From positions 372,001 through 436,000 of the forward strand of contig NZ_CALEJS010000016.1 of the NCBI RefSeq assembly GCF_937898475.1: a stretch of DNA of 64,000 nt. The letters run 5' to 3'. The notes under the pieces are model-generated. The model made no database searches and had not been told where the DNA came from. It saw only the letters and a program-made list of their open reading frames with translations. This document shows positions 1-7,888 of this stretch, one piece after another. Position numbers and translations under genes: made by a program. Origin of the DNA: an uncultured Chitinophaga sp. (GTDB lineage: Bacteria > Bacteroidota > Bacteroidia > Chitinophagales > Chitinophagaceae). Each line of letters starts with the position of its first letter. Position 1 is the first letter of the stretch.

Positions 1-220
1 CCTTGCCGATCATTTTCAGGATCCGGCGGATCACCTTGGTATGCGCTTTCGGGAAATAGCGCTTGCTGAACTGCCAGATATCGATGATATCCCCGTTCAG
101 GATGAGCATTTTAGGGTCAATACTGTCCAGGTATTGCACCAGTTCTTTGGCATGACAGCCGTAGATCCCGAGGTGTACATCGGAGATCACAACTATGTCC
201 AGCGGGCGTTTTTCTGACAT
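1..220 (-). CDS. UDP-2,3-diacylglucosamine diphosphatase-like metallophosphoesterase (partial, 5' end only)
   Basis: Only the first 73 codons are in the window; the gene runs off the left edge. The start ATG is at 220-218. The visible protein has the first calcineurin-like phosphoesterase motifs: ISDVHLG (Asp-x-His) near residues 10-16 and NGDIIDIWQF (Gly-Asp) near residues 41-50. This motif set and the Trp/Gln-rich spacing are typical of LpxH-type hydrolases acting on lipid A precursors at the membrane. Many Bacteroidota carry a separate homologue of unknown substrate, so the exact substrate is an inference. It is divergent from the DUF47/phosphate transporter pair. Confidence 0.75.
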   Translation of the reverse strand, partial: MSEKRPLDIVVISDVHLGIYGCHAKELVQYLDSIDPKMLILNGDIIDIWQFSKRYFPKAHTKVIRRILKMIGK

Positions 221-312
221 TTATATAGGATCAAAAGCTTATGCAAAGGAAAAATTGCTATATTACTTTTATATTACCCCACTGTTAAGGAATTATTAAT
301 TCGGCTTTTTTC

Positions 313-344
313 TTGGAGGTATTGGGGGTGGATAGCTATTTTTG
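313..344 (+). promoter_or_regulatory. Bacteroidota-type promoter for the DUF47-PiT operon
   Basis: A -33 TTG at 313-315 is followed after 21 bases by TATTTTTG at 337-344, a perfect match to the Bacteroidota -7 box TAnnTTTG. The implied transcription start near 350 lies downstream of the TTG codon at 342, so translation most likely starts at the ATG at 369. Confidence 0.6.
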
Positions 345-368
345 CGGCAAATTTCAAATTACACCTAT

Positions 369-1019
369 ATGGGAGGCTTCAATTCTTTTGTGAAACTTTT
401 TATGCCGAAAGACAGGGTTTTTTATTCTTTATTTGAGGACGTGGCTGCCAATCTGGTGGAAATGGCCCAGGTGCTGAACGAACTGGTAAACACCAATGAC
501 CTGTCCCTCAGAAAAGATAAAGTTCACCTTATTGAACGGCTGGAACACAAGAATGACGACTATACCCACCGTATTTTCGTAGAACTGGGACAGAATTTTA
601 TCACCCCCTTTGACCGTGAAGACATTCACTATCTCGCTGCTACCCTGGACGACGTAGCCGATTACATACACGGCTCCGCCAAAAGGATCGACCTGTACAA
701 AGTTTATGAACTGAACGACAGCATCCGCAAACTCGTTGAGCTGATCGGGCTGGGTGTGGCAGAACTGCACAAGGCGATCCCCGAGCTGCGTGATATGAAG
801 AACATGCGCAATATCACAGACGCCTGCGTGAAGATCAACAGCCTTGAGAACCATGCGGACGATATCTACGATATGGCCATAGCCGACCTTTTCAGCACGG
901 AAACCAATGCTGCAGAGCTGATCAAGATGCGTGAAATATACCAGGCGCTGGAGATAGCCACCGATAAATGTGAAGATTGCGCCAATGTGATCGAAACTAT
1001 CATCATTAAGTACGCCTGA
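369..1019 (+). CDS. DUF47 family PiT accessory protein (PhoU-like)
   Basis: A 216-residue all-helical protein of the DUF47/PhoU-like family, which sits next to PiT-type phosphate transporters and is thought to control or assist them. Start choice: the open frame begins with TTG at 342, but that codon is part of the -7 promoter box, so ATG at 369 (MGGFNSFVKLF) is preferred. Acidic and His-containing helices (FVELGQNFITPFDREDIHYL, near residues 70-90) match the metal-binding face known from PhoU-like proteins. The transporter gene follows after 28 bases, so the two form one operon. Family membership is clear; the regulatory role is known only from relatives. Confidence 0.9.
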   Translation: MGGFNSFVKLFMPKDRVFYSLFEDVAANLVEMAQVLNELVNTNDLSLRKDKVHLIERLEHKNDDYTHRIFVELGQNFITPFDREDIHYLAATLDDVADYIHGSAKRIDLYKVYELNDSIRKLVELIGLGVAELHKAIPELRDMKNMRNITDACVKINSLENHADDIYDMAIADLFSTETNAAELIKMREIYQALEIATDKCEDCANVIETIIIKYA

Positions 1020-1047
1020 TCCGCCGGCTGGACAGGCAGGAAGGTGA

Positions 1048-2079
1048 ATGTTTTACGTAATCTCTCAGACTATGTTTTTTCTAATTGTTATTATCATATT
1101 GGCTTTCGTCTTTGACTATATCAATGGGTTTCACGATGCAGCCAACTCTATAGCGACAATTGTATCCACCAAGGTGCTCACGCCCTTTCAGGCTGTGCTC
1201 TGGGCGGCAGTATTCAATTTTGCCGCTTTTTTTATGTCAAAGTATATCTATGGGGAGTTCAGGGTAGGTAATACCATCGCCAAATCCGTATTTGAGCAGT
1301 ATATTACCCTGAAAGTGATCTTTTGCGGGCTGGTAGCCGCTATCGCCTGGAACCTGATGACCTGGTGGTACGGTATCCCCTCCTCCTCTTCGCATACCCT
1401 GATAGGCGGTTTCGTTGGGGCTGCCGTTGCCAATGCACACGGCTCATTCGACGTGATCAACTATTCCAAGGTAATGCCCACCGTATATTTTATTGTGCTG
1501 GCGCCCTTTATAGGTATGGTGGTGGCCTTTGTGATCACGATCCTTATCGTAAATATCTGTAAGAAGGCCAATCCTTTCCGGGCAGAGAACTGGTTCAAGC
1601 GACTGCAGCTGCTCTCTTCCGCAGCCCTGAGCCTTGGCCACGGCGGTAATGATGCACAGAAGGTAATGGGTATCATTGCAGCCGCCATGGTGGCGCATGG
1701 TTCTATCGAAAATATTACAGATGTGCCCAACTGGGTGCCTTTGGCCTGCTTCACGGCCATTGCGCTGGGCACCATGAGCGGCGGCTGGAAGATCGTAAAG
1801 ACCATGGGTACCCGTATTACCAAGGTGACACCGCTGGAAGGTGTGGCTGCTGAAAGCGCCGGTGCTATCACGCTTTATCTCACAGAATCGCTGGGTATTC
1901 CCGTAAGTACCACCCACACCATTACCGGATCTATCATCGGCGTTGGCGCAACAAAACGCCTCTCTGCCGTACGTTGGGGCGTTACGGTAAGCCTGCTCTG
2001 GGCATGGATCATGACCATCCCCATCAGCGCCATGATAGCCGCTGCAGTATATTTTGTCGTAAATCTTTTTATTAAATAA
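1048..2079 (+). CDS. PiT family inorganic phosphate transporter
   Basis: A 343-residue inner-membrane protein that imports phosphate, usually as a metal-phosphate complex driven by protons. The two inverted PiT signatures are visible: GFHDAANSIAT near residue 27 and GHGGNDAQKVMG near residue 198. Both halves carry the expected hydrophobic helices, and the length is at the short end of the family, as for bacterial and archaeal Pit proteins lacking a long central loop. It is co-transcribed with the upstream DUF47 gene, and the operon ends in a hairpin. Confidence 0.93.
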   Translation: MFYVISQTMFFLIVIIILAFVFDYINGFHDAANSIATIVSTKVLTPFQAVLWAAVFNFAAFFMSKYIYGEFRVGNTIAKSVFEQYITLKVIFCGLVAAIAWNLMTWWYGIPSSSSHTLIGGFVGAAVANAHGSFDVINYSKVMPTVYFIVLAPFIGMVVAFVITILIVNICKKANPFRAENWFKRLQLLSSAALSLGHGGNDAQKVMGIIAAAMVAHGSIENITDVPNWVPLACFTAIALGTMSGGWKIVKTMGTRITKVTPLEGVAAESAGAITLYLTESLGIPVSTTHTITGSIIGVGATKRLSAVRWGVTVSLLWAWIMTIPISAMIAAAVYFVVNLFIK

Positions 2080-2082
2080 GAA

Positions 2083-2112
2083 AGAAGGGCGGGTCTGCGG
2101 ATCCGCCCTTCT
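2083..2112 (+). terminator. hairpin after PiT gene
   Basis: Perfect 10-base stem (agaagggcgg at 2083-2092, ccgcccttct at 2103-2112) starting three bases after the PiT stop codon. There is no clear T run after it, so it may be a weak intrinsic terminator or an mRNA 3' end stabiliser. Confidence 0.6.
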
Positions 2113-2157
2113 GCTATATGCCCCAACTTTTCTTATTAAAAATTCCGATCTAGCCCC

Positions 2158-2237
2158 TATTTTTGTGAGATTTTGTTAAAATAGCGGATCATTCGCTGTT
2201 ACACCTTTAACCATAATTAATTCATTAATTAATTCAT
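2158..2237 (+). promoter_or_regulatory. -7 box and 12-base tandem repeat upstream of rfbA
   Basis: TATTTTTG at 2158-2165 fits the TAnnTTTG box; no convincing TTG lies 19-23 bases upstream. The untranslated leader contains two exact copies of the 12-mer taattaattcat at 2214-2237, ending six bases before the rfbA ATG. Confidence 0.45.
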
Positions 2238-2243
2238 TGACAG

Positions 2244-3113
2244 ATGAAAGGCATCATTCTGGCAGGTGGCTCCGGTACCCGCTTACATCCCATCACATAC
2301 GCTATCAGTAAGCAGATCATGCCTATTTACGATAAGCCCATGATCTACTACCCCTTGTCCACCCTGATGCTTGCAGGTATAAAGGATATACTGATCATCT
2401 CCACCCCGCATGACCTGCCCGCCTTTAAACGCCTTTTTGGCGATGGCAGCCAGTATGGCCTCCAGCTCAGCTATGCCGAACAGGCTGAGCCCAATGGACT
2501 GGCGCAGGCTTTCGTAATTGGCTGCGATTTTATTGGCAACGACAAAGTAGCCCTGGTATTGGGCGATAATATATTCTATGGCGCAGGTTTAGGCACCCAG
2601 CTGGCCAACAACGTGGATCCGGACGGCGGTATCGTATACGCTTACCACGTATCAGACCCTGAACGCTACGGGGTAGTTGAGTTTGACGATAATATGCAGG
2701 CGGTATCTATCGAGGAGAAGCCTGAACAGCCCAAATCCAGCTATGCCGTACCCGGCCTGTATTTTTATGATAACGAGGTAGTGAACATTGCCCGCGATCT
2801 CAAACCCAGCCCCCGCGGCGAGTATGAGATCACTGACGTGAACAGGGAATACCTGCGCCGCGGTAAACTGAAAGTATCCATTCTGCCCCGTGGCACTGCC
2901 TGGCTGGATACCGGTACCTTTGATTCACTCATGCAGGCTACCCAGTTTGTACAGGTGATAGAACAACGCCAGGGCATTAAAATAGCCTGTATCGAGGAAA
3001 TAGCCTTCCGTAAAGGCTTTATTACCAGGGAACAACTGCAGCAACTGGCAAAACCCTTGCTGAAAAGCGGTTACGGGCAATACCTGGAAGAGGTACTGAA
3101 ACAAAAAGTTTGA
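2244..3113 (+). CDS. rfbA: glucose-1-phosphate thymidylyltransferase
   Basis: A 289-residue cytoplasmic nucleotidyltransferase making dTDP-glucose from dTTP and glucose-1-phosphate, the first step to dTDP-rhamnose and related sugars. The nucleotide-binding signature LAGGSGTRLHPIT is at residues 6-18, with the downstream KPMIYYPLSTLMLAGI block, VLGDNIFYG and VPGLYFYDN all conserved; full family length. It is followed after 27 bases by galE, but rfbB, rfbC and rfbD are not in the window. RfbA and RmlA are the same enzyme. Confidence 0.95.
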   Translation: MKGIILAGGSGTRLHPITYAISKQIMPIYDKPMIYYPLSTLMLAGIKDILIISTPHDLPAFKRLFGDGSQYGLQLSYAEQAEPNGLAQAFVIGCDFIGNDKVALVLGDNIFYGAGLGTQLANNVDPDGGIVYAYHVSDPERYGVVEFDDNMQAVSIEEKPEQPKSSYAVPGLYFYDNEVVNIARDLKPSPRGEYEITDVNREYLRRGKLKVSILPRGTAWLDTGTFDSLMQATQFVQVIEQRQGIKIACIEEIAFRKGFITREQLQQLAKPLLKSGYGQYLEEVLKQKV

Positions 3114-3140
3114 TCACAAAGAGTCTAAATTCTATACACC

Positions 3141-4169
3141 ATGAAGGTTCTTGTTACCGGTGGTTGTGGTTACATTGGTGCGCATACCATTGTAGATCTG
3201 ATCAATCACGGCTTTGATGTGGTTTCTGTGGACAGTAACATCCGCAGTACCACCCAATTATTGGACGGCATTGAAAAAATTACCGGCAAAAAGATCCATA
3301 ATTACAAAGTAGATCTTTGTAACCTGGAAGATACACATGCCGTTTTTCATGAGAACCGCGATATATGCGGCGTGATCCACTTCGCTGCATTGAAAACCGT
3401 TCCGGAATCAGTAGCAGAGCCGCTCCTGTATTTCCATAACAACCTTACCTCCCTTGTTAATATCCTGAAATGTATCCAGGAGTTTAAGATCCCTAACTTC
3501 GTATTCTCCTCCTCCTGCTCTGTTTACGGCAATACAACGGCCCTGCCCGTGGTAGAAGAAACGCCCCTGGGCGAGGCTCAGTCGCCCTATGCCCGTACCA
3601 AACAGATGGGAGAACAGATCATCCAGGATTACAGCAGGGTAAACGATACGCAATCCATCCTGCTGCGTTATTTCAACCCCGTAGGCGCGCATCCCTCCGC
3701 CCTGATCGGGGAGCTGCCCCTGGGAAAACCAGACAACCTGGTGCCCATGATCACCCAGACCGCTATCGGCAAAAGGCCCAAAATGATCGTGTTTGGCCAT
3801 GATTACGATACCCGCGACGGCTCCTGCATCCGCGACTATATCCATGTGATGGACATTGCCAATGCCCATACCCGCGCCCTGCAATACCTGCTGGACAAAA
3901 AGAACGGCAGCAACTGCGAGGTGTTCAACCTGGGCACCGGCAACGGTGTAACCGTACTGGAAGCCATCAGAGCCTTTGAAAAGATCTCCGGTGTTAAGCT
4001 GAACTACGAGCTGGGCCCCCGCCGCCCCGGTGATGTGATCGCTATCTACGCCAATAATACCCATGCCCGGGAAAAACTGGGCTGGGAGCCTAAAACCGGC
4101 ATTGAGGATATGATGCGTACCGCCTGGCAATGGGAAGTAAGCCTGCGGGATAAAGTGCTGAGTAATTAG
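3141..4169 (+). CDS. galE: UDP-glucose 4-epimerase
   Basis: A 342-residue short-chain dehydrogenase-type epimerase that interconverts UDP-glucose and UDP-galactose. The N-terminal Rossmann motif TGGCGYIGAH is at residues 6-15, and the catalytic Tyr-x-x-x-Lys is Y150/K154 (SPYARTK). RYFNPVGAHPS and RDYIHVMDIANAH are typical GalE blocks. It lies between rfbA and a transketolase half on the same strand with short gaps, so it supplies nucleotide sugars for envelope polysaccharide. I see no separate promoter. Confidence 0.95.
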   Translation: MKVLVTGGCGYIGAHTIVDLINHGFDVVSVDSNIRSTTQLLDGIEKITGKKIHNYKVDLCNLEDTHAVFHENRDICGVIHFAALKTVPESVAEPLLYFHNNLTSLVNILKCIQEFKIPNFVFSSSCSVYGNTTALPVVEETPLGEAQSPYARTKQMGEQIIQDYSRVNDTQSILLRYFNPVGAHPSALIGELPLGKPDNLVPMITQTAIGKRPKMIVFGHDYDTRDGSCIRDYIHVMDIANAHTRALQYLLDKKNGSNCEVFNLGTGNGVTVLEAIRAFEKISGVKLNYELGPRRPGDVIAIYANNTHAREKLGWEPKTGIEDMMRTAWQWEVSLRDKVLSN

Positions 4170-4222
4170 TATATCAGCGCATTAATAACTATTTTTACGT
4201 TTACAATAATAGCATCTGGTAT

Positions 4223-5185
4223 ATGGTAAAAGATATTCAACCCTTAAATGAAAAAGAAACACGGGCAGGATTTGGAGAGGGTATCCTGGAAGTAGCCCGT
4301 AAGAACCCGAATGTGGTGGCGCTTACCGCTGACCTCCTGGGCTCCATGAAACTGAATGCCTTTATTAAGGAATTCCCGGATCGCTTTGTGCAGTGCGGTA
4401 TTGCTGAGGCCAACATGATAGGGATCGCCGCAGGTATGACCATCGGCGGTAAAATACCTTATACCACCACCTTTGCCAACTTCTCCACCGGCCGTGTGTA
4501 CGACCAGATACGCCAGTCTGTAGCCTACTCAGGCAAGAACGTAAAGATCTGTGCGTCTCACGCAGGCCTTACCCTGGGCGAAGACGGTGCTACCCACCAG
4601 ATCCTGGAAGATATCGGCCTGATGAAAATGCTGCCCGGTATGACCGTGATCGTGCCCTGCGATTTTAACCAGACCAAAGCCGCTACCATCGCCATTGCCG
4701 ACCACCAGGGCCCTGTTTATCTTCGTTTTGGCCGTCCCAAATGGCCGAACTTTACCCCCGAGAACCAGACTTTCGAGATCGGTAAAGCACAGGTACTGCA
4801 TGAAGGTACAGATGTGACCCTCTTTGCCTGCGGTCACCTGGTATGGCTGTCTGTTGAAGCCGGTAAAATACTGGAAGAAAAAGGCTATAGCGTAGAGATC
4901 ATTAATATACATACTATCAAACCGCTGGACCAGGAAGCCGTACTGCGCTCCCTGAAGAAAACCGGCTGCGCCGTTACCGCTGAAGAGCATAACGTGCTGG
5001 GAGGCCTGGGCGACAGCATCGCACAGGTAGCCGCCCGTCATCTGCCCGTGCCGATCGAATATGTGGGTACCAACGATACCTTTGGCGAAAGCGGTAAACC
5101 GCTTGACCTGCTGAAGAAGTACGGACTGGATCCGGAGCACATCGTAGCCGCAGCTGAAAAAGCCATTAGCCGCAAACAAAAATGA
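4223..5185 (+). CDS. transketolase, C-terminal subunit
   Basis: A 320-residue protein matching the pyrimidine-binding and C-terminal domains of transketolase. Pyr-domain features include MIGIAAGMTIGGKIPY and HAGLTLGEDGATHQILEDIG; the C-terminal swivel domain starts near residue 190. Split transketolases of this kind need an N-terminal partner of about 280 residues carrying the thiamine-diphosphate/metal-binding site. That partner normally sits directly upstream but here galE is upstream instead, 53 bases away. The gene ends before a strong terminator. It could alternatively serve a DXS-like or other ThDP enzyme, but transketolase is the best call. Confidence 0.85.
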   Translation: MVKDIQPLNEKETRAGFGEGILEVARKNPNVVALTADLLGSMKLNAFIKEFPDRFVQCGIAEANMIGIAAGMTIGGKIPYTTTFANFSTGRVYDQIRQSVAYSGKNVKICASHAGLTLGEDGATHQILEDIGLMKMLPGMTVIVPCDFNQTKAATIAIADHQGPVYLRFGRPKWPNFTPENQTFEIGKAQVLHEGTDVTLFACGHLVWLSVEAGKILEEKGYSVEIINIHTIKPLDQEAVLRSLKKTGCAVTAEEHNVLGGLGDSIAQVAARHLPVPIEYVGTNDTFGESGKPLDLLKKYGLDPEHIVAAAEKAISRKQK

Positions 5186-5206
5186 TGTTGCATATCAGAT
5201 TAAACT

Positions 5207-5248
5207 TTTAAATAAAAAATCCATCTATAGATGGATTTTTTATTTAAA
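5207..5248. terminator. strong symmetric terminator
   Basis: A perfect 19-base inverted repeat (arms 5207-5225 and 5230-5248) around a tata loop. The GC part ccatc/gatgg is flanked by an A run on the left and a T run on the right, so it can terminate transcription from either side. It closes the rfbA-galE-transketolase unit. Confidence 0.88.
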
Positions 5249-5307
5249 TTCAAAACTAACAGGATAGAACAGTAACAATGCGCAGACGCGCGTCCATTTA
5301 ACCTACC

Positions 5308-5859
5308 ATGGCCCTTACACAGGATGATAGAGCACTTTTGGCGTTATACCGGCTACCGGATACCAGGGAGAGGGGTTTTACTGCTATTATCCAGAAATAC
5401 CAGGAACGGCTATACTGGCATATCCGCCGACTGGTAATAGACCATGAGGATGCGAACGATGTGCTGCAGAACGTGTTCATAAAGGTCTGGAAGAACCTGG
5501 AAGGGTTCCGGGAAGATGCCCAGCTATTCACCTGGCTCTATAAAATAGCCACCAATGAATGCCTCACCTTCCTGGAACAGCAGAAAAGAAAGTCCTCGGT
5601 ATCTTTGTCTGATATCGAAACAGGCCTTAGCAATAAATTACGAGCAGATAGTCAGTTTGACGCCAACAAACTGGAATGGAAACTACAAAAAGCCATTCTA
5701 AGCCTACCGGAAAAACAACGCGTTGTATTTAACCTGCGGTATTATGATGAAATGCCCTATGAAGAAATGAGCCGTGTGTTGGAAACCTCCGAAGGCGCCC
5801 TGAAGGCATCCTACCATCATGCCGTTAAAAAAATAGAAGAATTTATAAGAAACGGTTAA
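5308..5859 (+). CDS. ECF-type RNA polymerase sigma factor
   Basis: A 183-residue sigma-70 family factor. Region 2 is at about residues 20-90 (the AIIQKYQERLYWHIRRLV start and the DVLQNVFIKVWKNL box), and region 4 at about 125-180 (ILSLPEKQRVVFNLRYYDEM followed by a helix-turn-helix). The short linker and lack of region 1 and 3 place it among ECF factors. The next gene encodes a one-helix membrane protein and the one after it a periplasmic Spy-like protein, the usual Bacteroidota layout of sigma factor, anti-sigma factor and envelope stress protein. Its target genes are not shown by the sequence. Confidence 0.92.
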   Translation: MALTQDDRALLALYRLPDTRERGFTAIIQKYQERLYWHIRRLVIDHEDANDVLQNVFIKVWKNLEGFREDAQLFTWLYKIATNECLTFLEQQKRKSSVSLSDIETGLSNKLRADSQFDANKLEWKLQKAILSLPEKQRVVFNLRYYDEMPYEEMSRVLETSEGALKASYHHAVKKIEEFIRNG

Positions 5860-5933
5860 AAAAAGCCGGAGTTAGATAAATAATAACGTAATTACCCATT
5901 AAACTATTGTCCACCACCATCGTCTAAAATACT

Positions 5934-6566
5934 ATGATGAACAAGGGGAATGACATAGCGAAAGAACTGGAGGAGATAGTTCCCGGTCTCCATTTGCCTC
6001 CAACCCCACCTTTCGAGGTGCCGGCAGGCTATTTCAACCAGCTCCCGGAGCAGGTACTGCAACGTATCCGTTCACTGGAAGCTGAGACCGTAGAGGAAGA
6101 ACTTTCTGCACTGTCCCCCTTGCTGTCTGCAGCTCCCCGGCAGCTGCCCCTGAGCGCTCCGGAAGGCTATTTTGATGGTCTCAGTACCAGGATCATGGCT
6201 GGTATATCCCAGGAGCAGGATACCCCTGCCCCTGCCAGGGTAGTTCCCATCCGTTCACGCAGGCGCTATCGCTTATGGGCAGTGGCTGCCAGCCTGCTGG
6301 CCCTCCTGGGGCTCAGCACCTTGTTCCTGTTGCGTAACAACAACGGCGCAGGTAGTTTCGAAGCACAGCTGGCAGGCGTGCCTGACCAGGCGATCCTCGA
6401 ATACCTGCAGTCACATTCTGATGCATTTGACAGGGAAGCCATTCTGGCAAATGTATCCGGTGTAGAAGATGTAGCGGATGAATTACCTAAAATATCGACT
6501 AACCTCGACGACCTGCCGGCTGAAGAGATCCAGCAATACCTGGAAAGCGCTGAATGGCCCAACTGA
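5934..6566 (+). CDS. putative membrane-bound anti-sigma protein
   Basis: A 210-residue protein with one transmembrane helix near residues 112-131, a proline-rich cytoplasmic N-terminal half and an acidic periplasmic tail. It lacks a ZAS zinc-finger His/Cys motif. The N-terminal half has two copies of a short motif, VPAGYFNQLPEQVLQRI (near residue 30) and APEGYFDGLSTRIMAGI (near residue 75), i.e. PxGYFxxLxxxVxxxI. Position directly after the ECF sigma gene suggests it restrains that factor; this is inference from context. Translation could start at 5934 or at the next codon, 5937. Confidence 0.7.
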   Translation: MMNKGNDIAKELEEIVPGLHLPPTPPFEVPAGYFNQLPEQVLQRIRSLEAETVEEELSALSPLLSAAPRQLPLSAPEGYFDGLSTRIMAGISQEQDTPAPARVVPIRSRRRYRLWAVAASLLALLGLSTLFLLRNNNGAGSFEAQLAGVPDQAILEYLQSHSDAFDREAILANVSGVEDVADELPKISTNLDDLPAEEIQQYLESAEWPN

Positions 6567-6590
6567 GGTGAAATATTAGCGAATTAATCC

Positions 6591-7064
6591 ATGAAACATT
6601 TTAACATACAATCATTTATTGTCGCACTGTTTCTTTGCCTGTGCATACAGGCAAAGGCCCAGGACAAGGACAACCCTGAACTGAGAGATAAGATCAAATC
6701 TGCAGAAGTGGCCTACCTTTCCCAGCAACTGAACCTGACCCCCGAAGAAGCACAGAAATTCTGGCCCATCTATAATAACTATACCCGCGAAGTAGAGCAG
6801 TTAATTGCAGAACGCAGGCGCAACCGGCAATCAGACAGAAAGGATGATGAAGCTGCCCGCAGGGCGCTGAATACGGAAATGGATATTGAACAGAAAATGC
6901 TGAATGTACGCAAACGCTACAACCAGGAGTTCCTTAAAGCTTTGCCTGCCCGTAAAGCCGGCAACGTATTTAAGGCCGAACGGGAGTTTCGTGGTCAGCT
7001 CATCCGCCAGCTAAAGGAACGTAGCGCAGTAAACAGGAATAACCGCCGCTTCAACCGGAATTAA
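6591..7064 (+). CDS. Spy/CpxP-like periplasmic protein
   Basis: A 157-residue secreted protein with a signal peptide cut after about residue 23 (IQAKA-QD). The mature part is highly charged and helical. LNLTPEEAQKFWPIYNNY near residues 45-62 resembles the LTxxQ-type motif of Spy/CpxP chaperones and stress sensors, and the C-terminus is Arg/Asn rich. It follows the putative anti-sigma gene by 24 bases, so it is probably part of the same stress-response operon. Family assignment rests on length and this motif only. Confidence 0.65.
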   Translation: MKHFNIQSFIVALFLCLCIQAKAQDKDNPELRDKIKSAEVAYLSQQLNLTPEEAQKFWPIYNNYTREVEQLIAERRRNRQSDRKDDEAARRALNTEMDIEQKMLNVRKRYNQEFLKALPARKAGNVFKAEREFRGQLIRQLKERSAVNRNNRRFNRN

Positions 7065-7072
7065 TGTACGGG

Positions 7073-7121
7073 AATTCCAGATGTGGAATCTGGAATTTGG
7101 GTATTGGAATTGGGAATTTGT
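7073..7121. repeat. intergenic word repeat, family A (A1)
   Basis: A run of ttggaat/ttgggaat words with a perfect 10-base hairpin at its left end (aattccagat 7073-7082, atctggaatt 7088-7097). It fills most of the gap between the Spy-like gene and the MBL-fold gene. Related copies lie at 14594-14660 and 17239-17373. Confidence 0.75.
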
Positions 7122-7132
7122 AATTTTACAGG

Positions 7133-7879
7133 ATGGCACGTATTATTCCTTTATCTGAAGGATCTTTTACAGTAGACGCAACAAAGCAGTTTATTCCTTT
7201 CGATGATAAAAAAGATACCATGCAGCAACGTAATCACGGTTCGCTGCTGGTAGAAATCCAACCCTTCCTGGTAATTACAGATCGCGACTATATTTTGCTG
7301 GATACCGGTCTTGGCTTCCGTAATGCCGACGGCGTACTGCAACTGCACCAGCACCTGATCGATCACGGCGTAAACCCCATGGAGATCACTAAGGTGCTCA
7401 TGAGCCACCTGCATAAAGACCACTCCGGCGGCGTAAGCATGCTGGACCCCGTCAGCGGTCAGCGCAGCCTTTCCTTTCCCCAGGCTACCTATTATGTGAA
7501 CAGGCAGGAAATGAACTATGCCATTGAAATGGATGGCAAATCCTACCACGCAGAAGACGTCATCCTTTTACAGCAACGTGATAATGTAGTATTTGTAGAC
7601 GGCAACGGCACAATAGACGGTTATATCCACTATGAGCACAGCGGCGGTCACTGCCCCCATCACCAGGTGTTCCTGATAGATGACGGCGAAGATAAAGTGT
7701 TCTTTGGTGGCGACGAGGCGCCGCAGATATCACAGATGAAGAACCGCTTCATCGCCAAATACGATTACAATGGCAAACGCGCCATGGAACTGCGCCAGGA
7801 ATACCTGGAACGCGGCACACGTGAAGGCTGGACCTTTGCCTACTATCACGATACCAAACTGCCTTTCGGAAAGTTTTAA
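7133..7879 (+). CDS. MBL-fold metallo-hydrolase
   Basis: A 248-residue cytoplasmic protein of the metallo-beta-lactamase superfamily. The dinuclear metal motif SHLHKDHSGG (HxHxDH) is near residues 87-96, with a further His in GGHCPHHQVF, an Asp in FFGGDEAP and a C-terminal His in FAYYHDTKLPF. No signal peptide is seen. Relatives include lactonases and general thioester hydrolases, so the substrate is unknown. It follows a family A repeat and is convergent with the PBP2 gene, only 9 bases away. Confidence 0.85.
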   Translation: MARIIPLSEGSFTVDATKQFIPFDDKKDTMQQRNHGSLLVEIQPFLVITDRDYILLDTGLGFRNADGVLQLHQHLIDHGVNPMEITKVLMSHLHKDHSGGVSMLDPVSGQRSLSFPQATYYVNRQEMNYAIEMDGKSYHAEDVILLQQRDNVVFVDGNGTIDGYIHYEHSGGHCPHHQVFLIDDGEDKVFFGGDEAPQISQMKNRFIAKYDYNGKRAMELRQEYLERGTREGWTFAYYHDTKLPFGKF

Positions 7880-7888
7880 AGCTGCATG

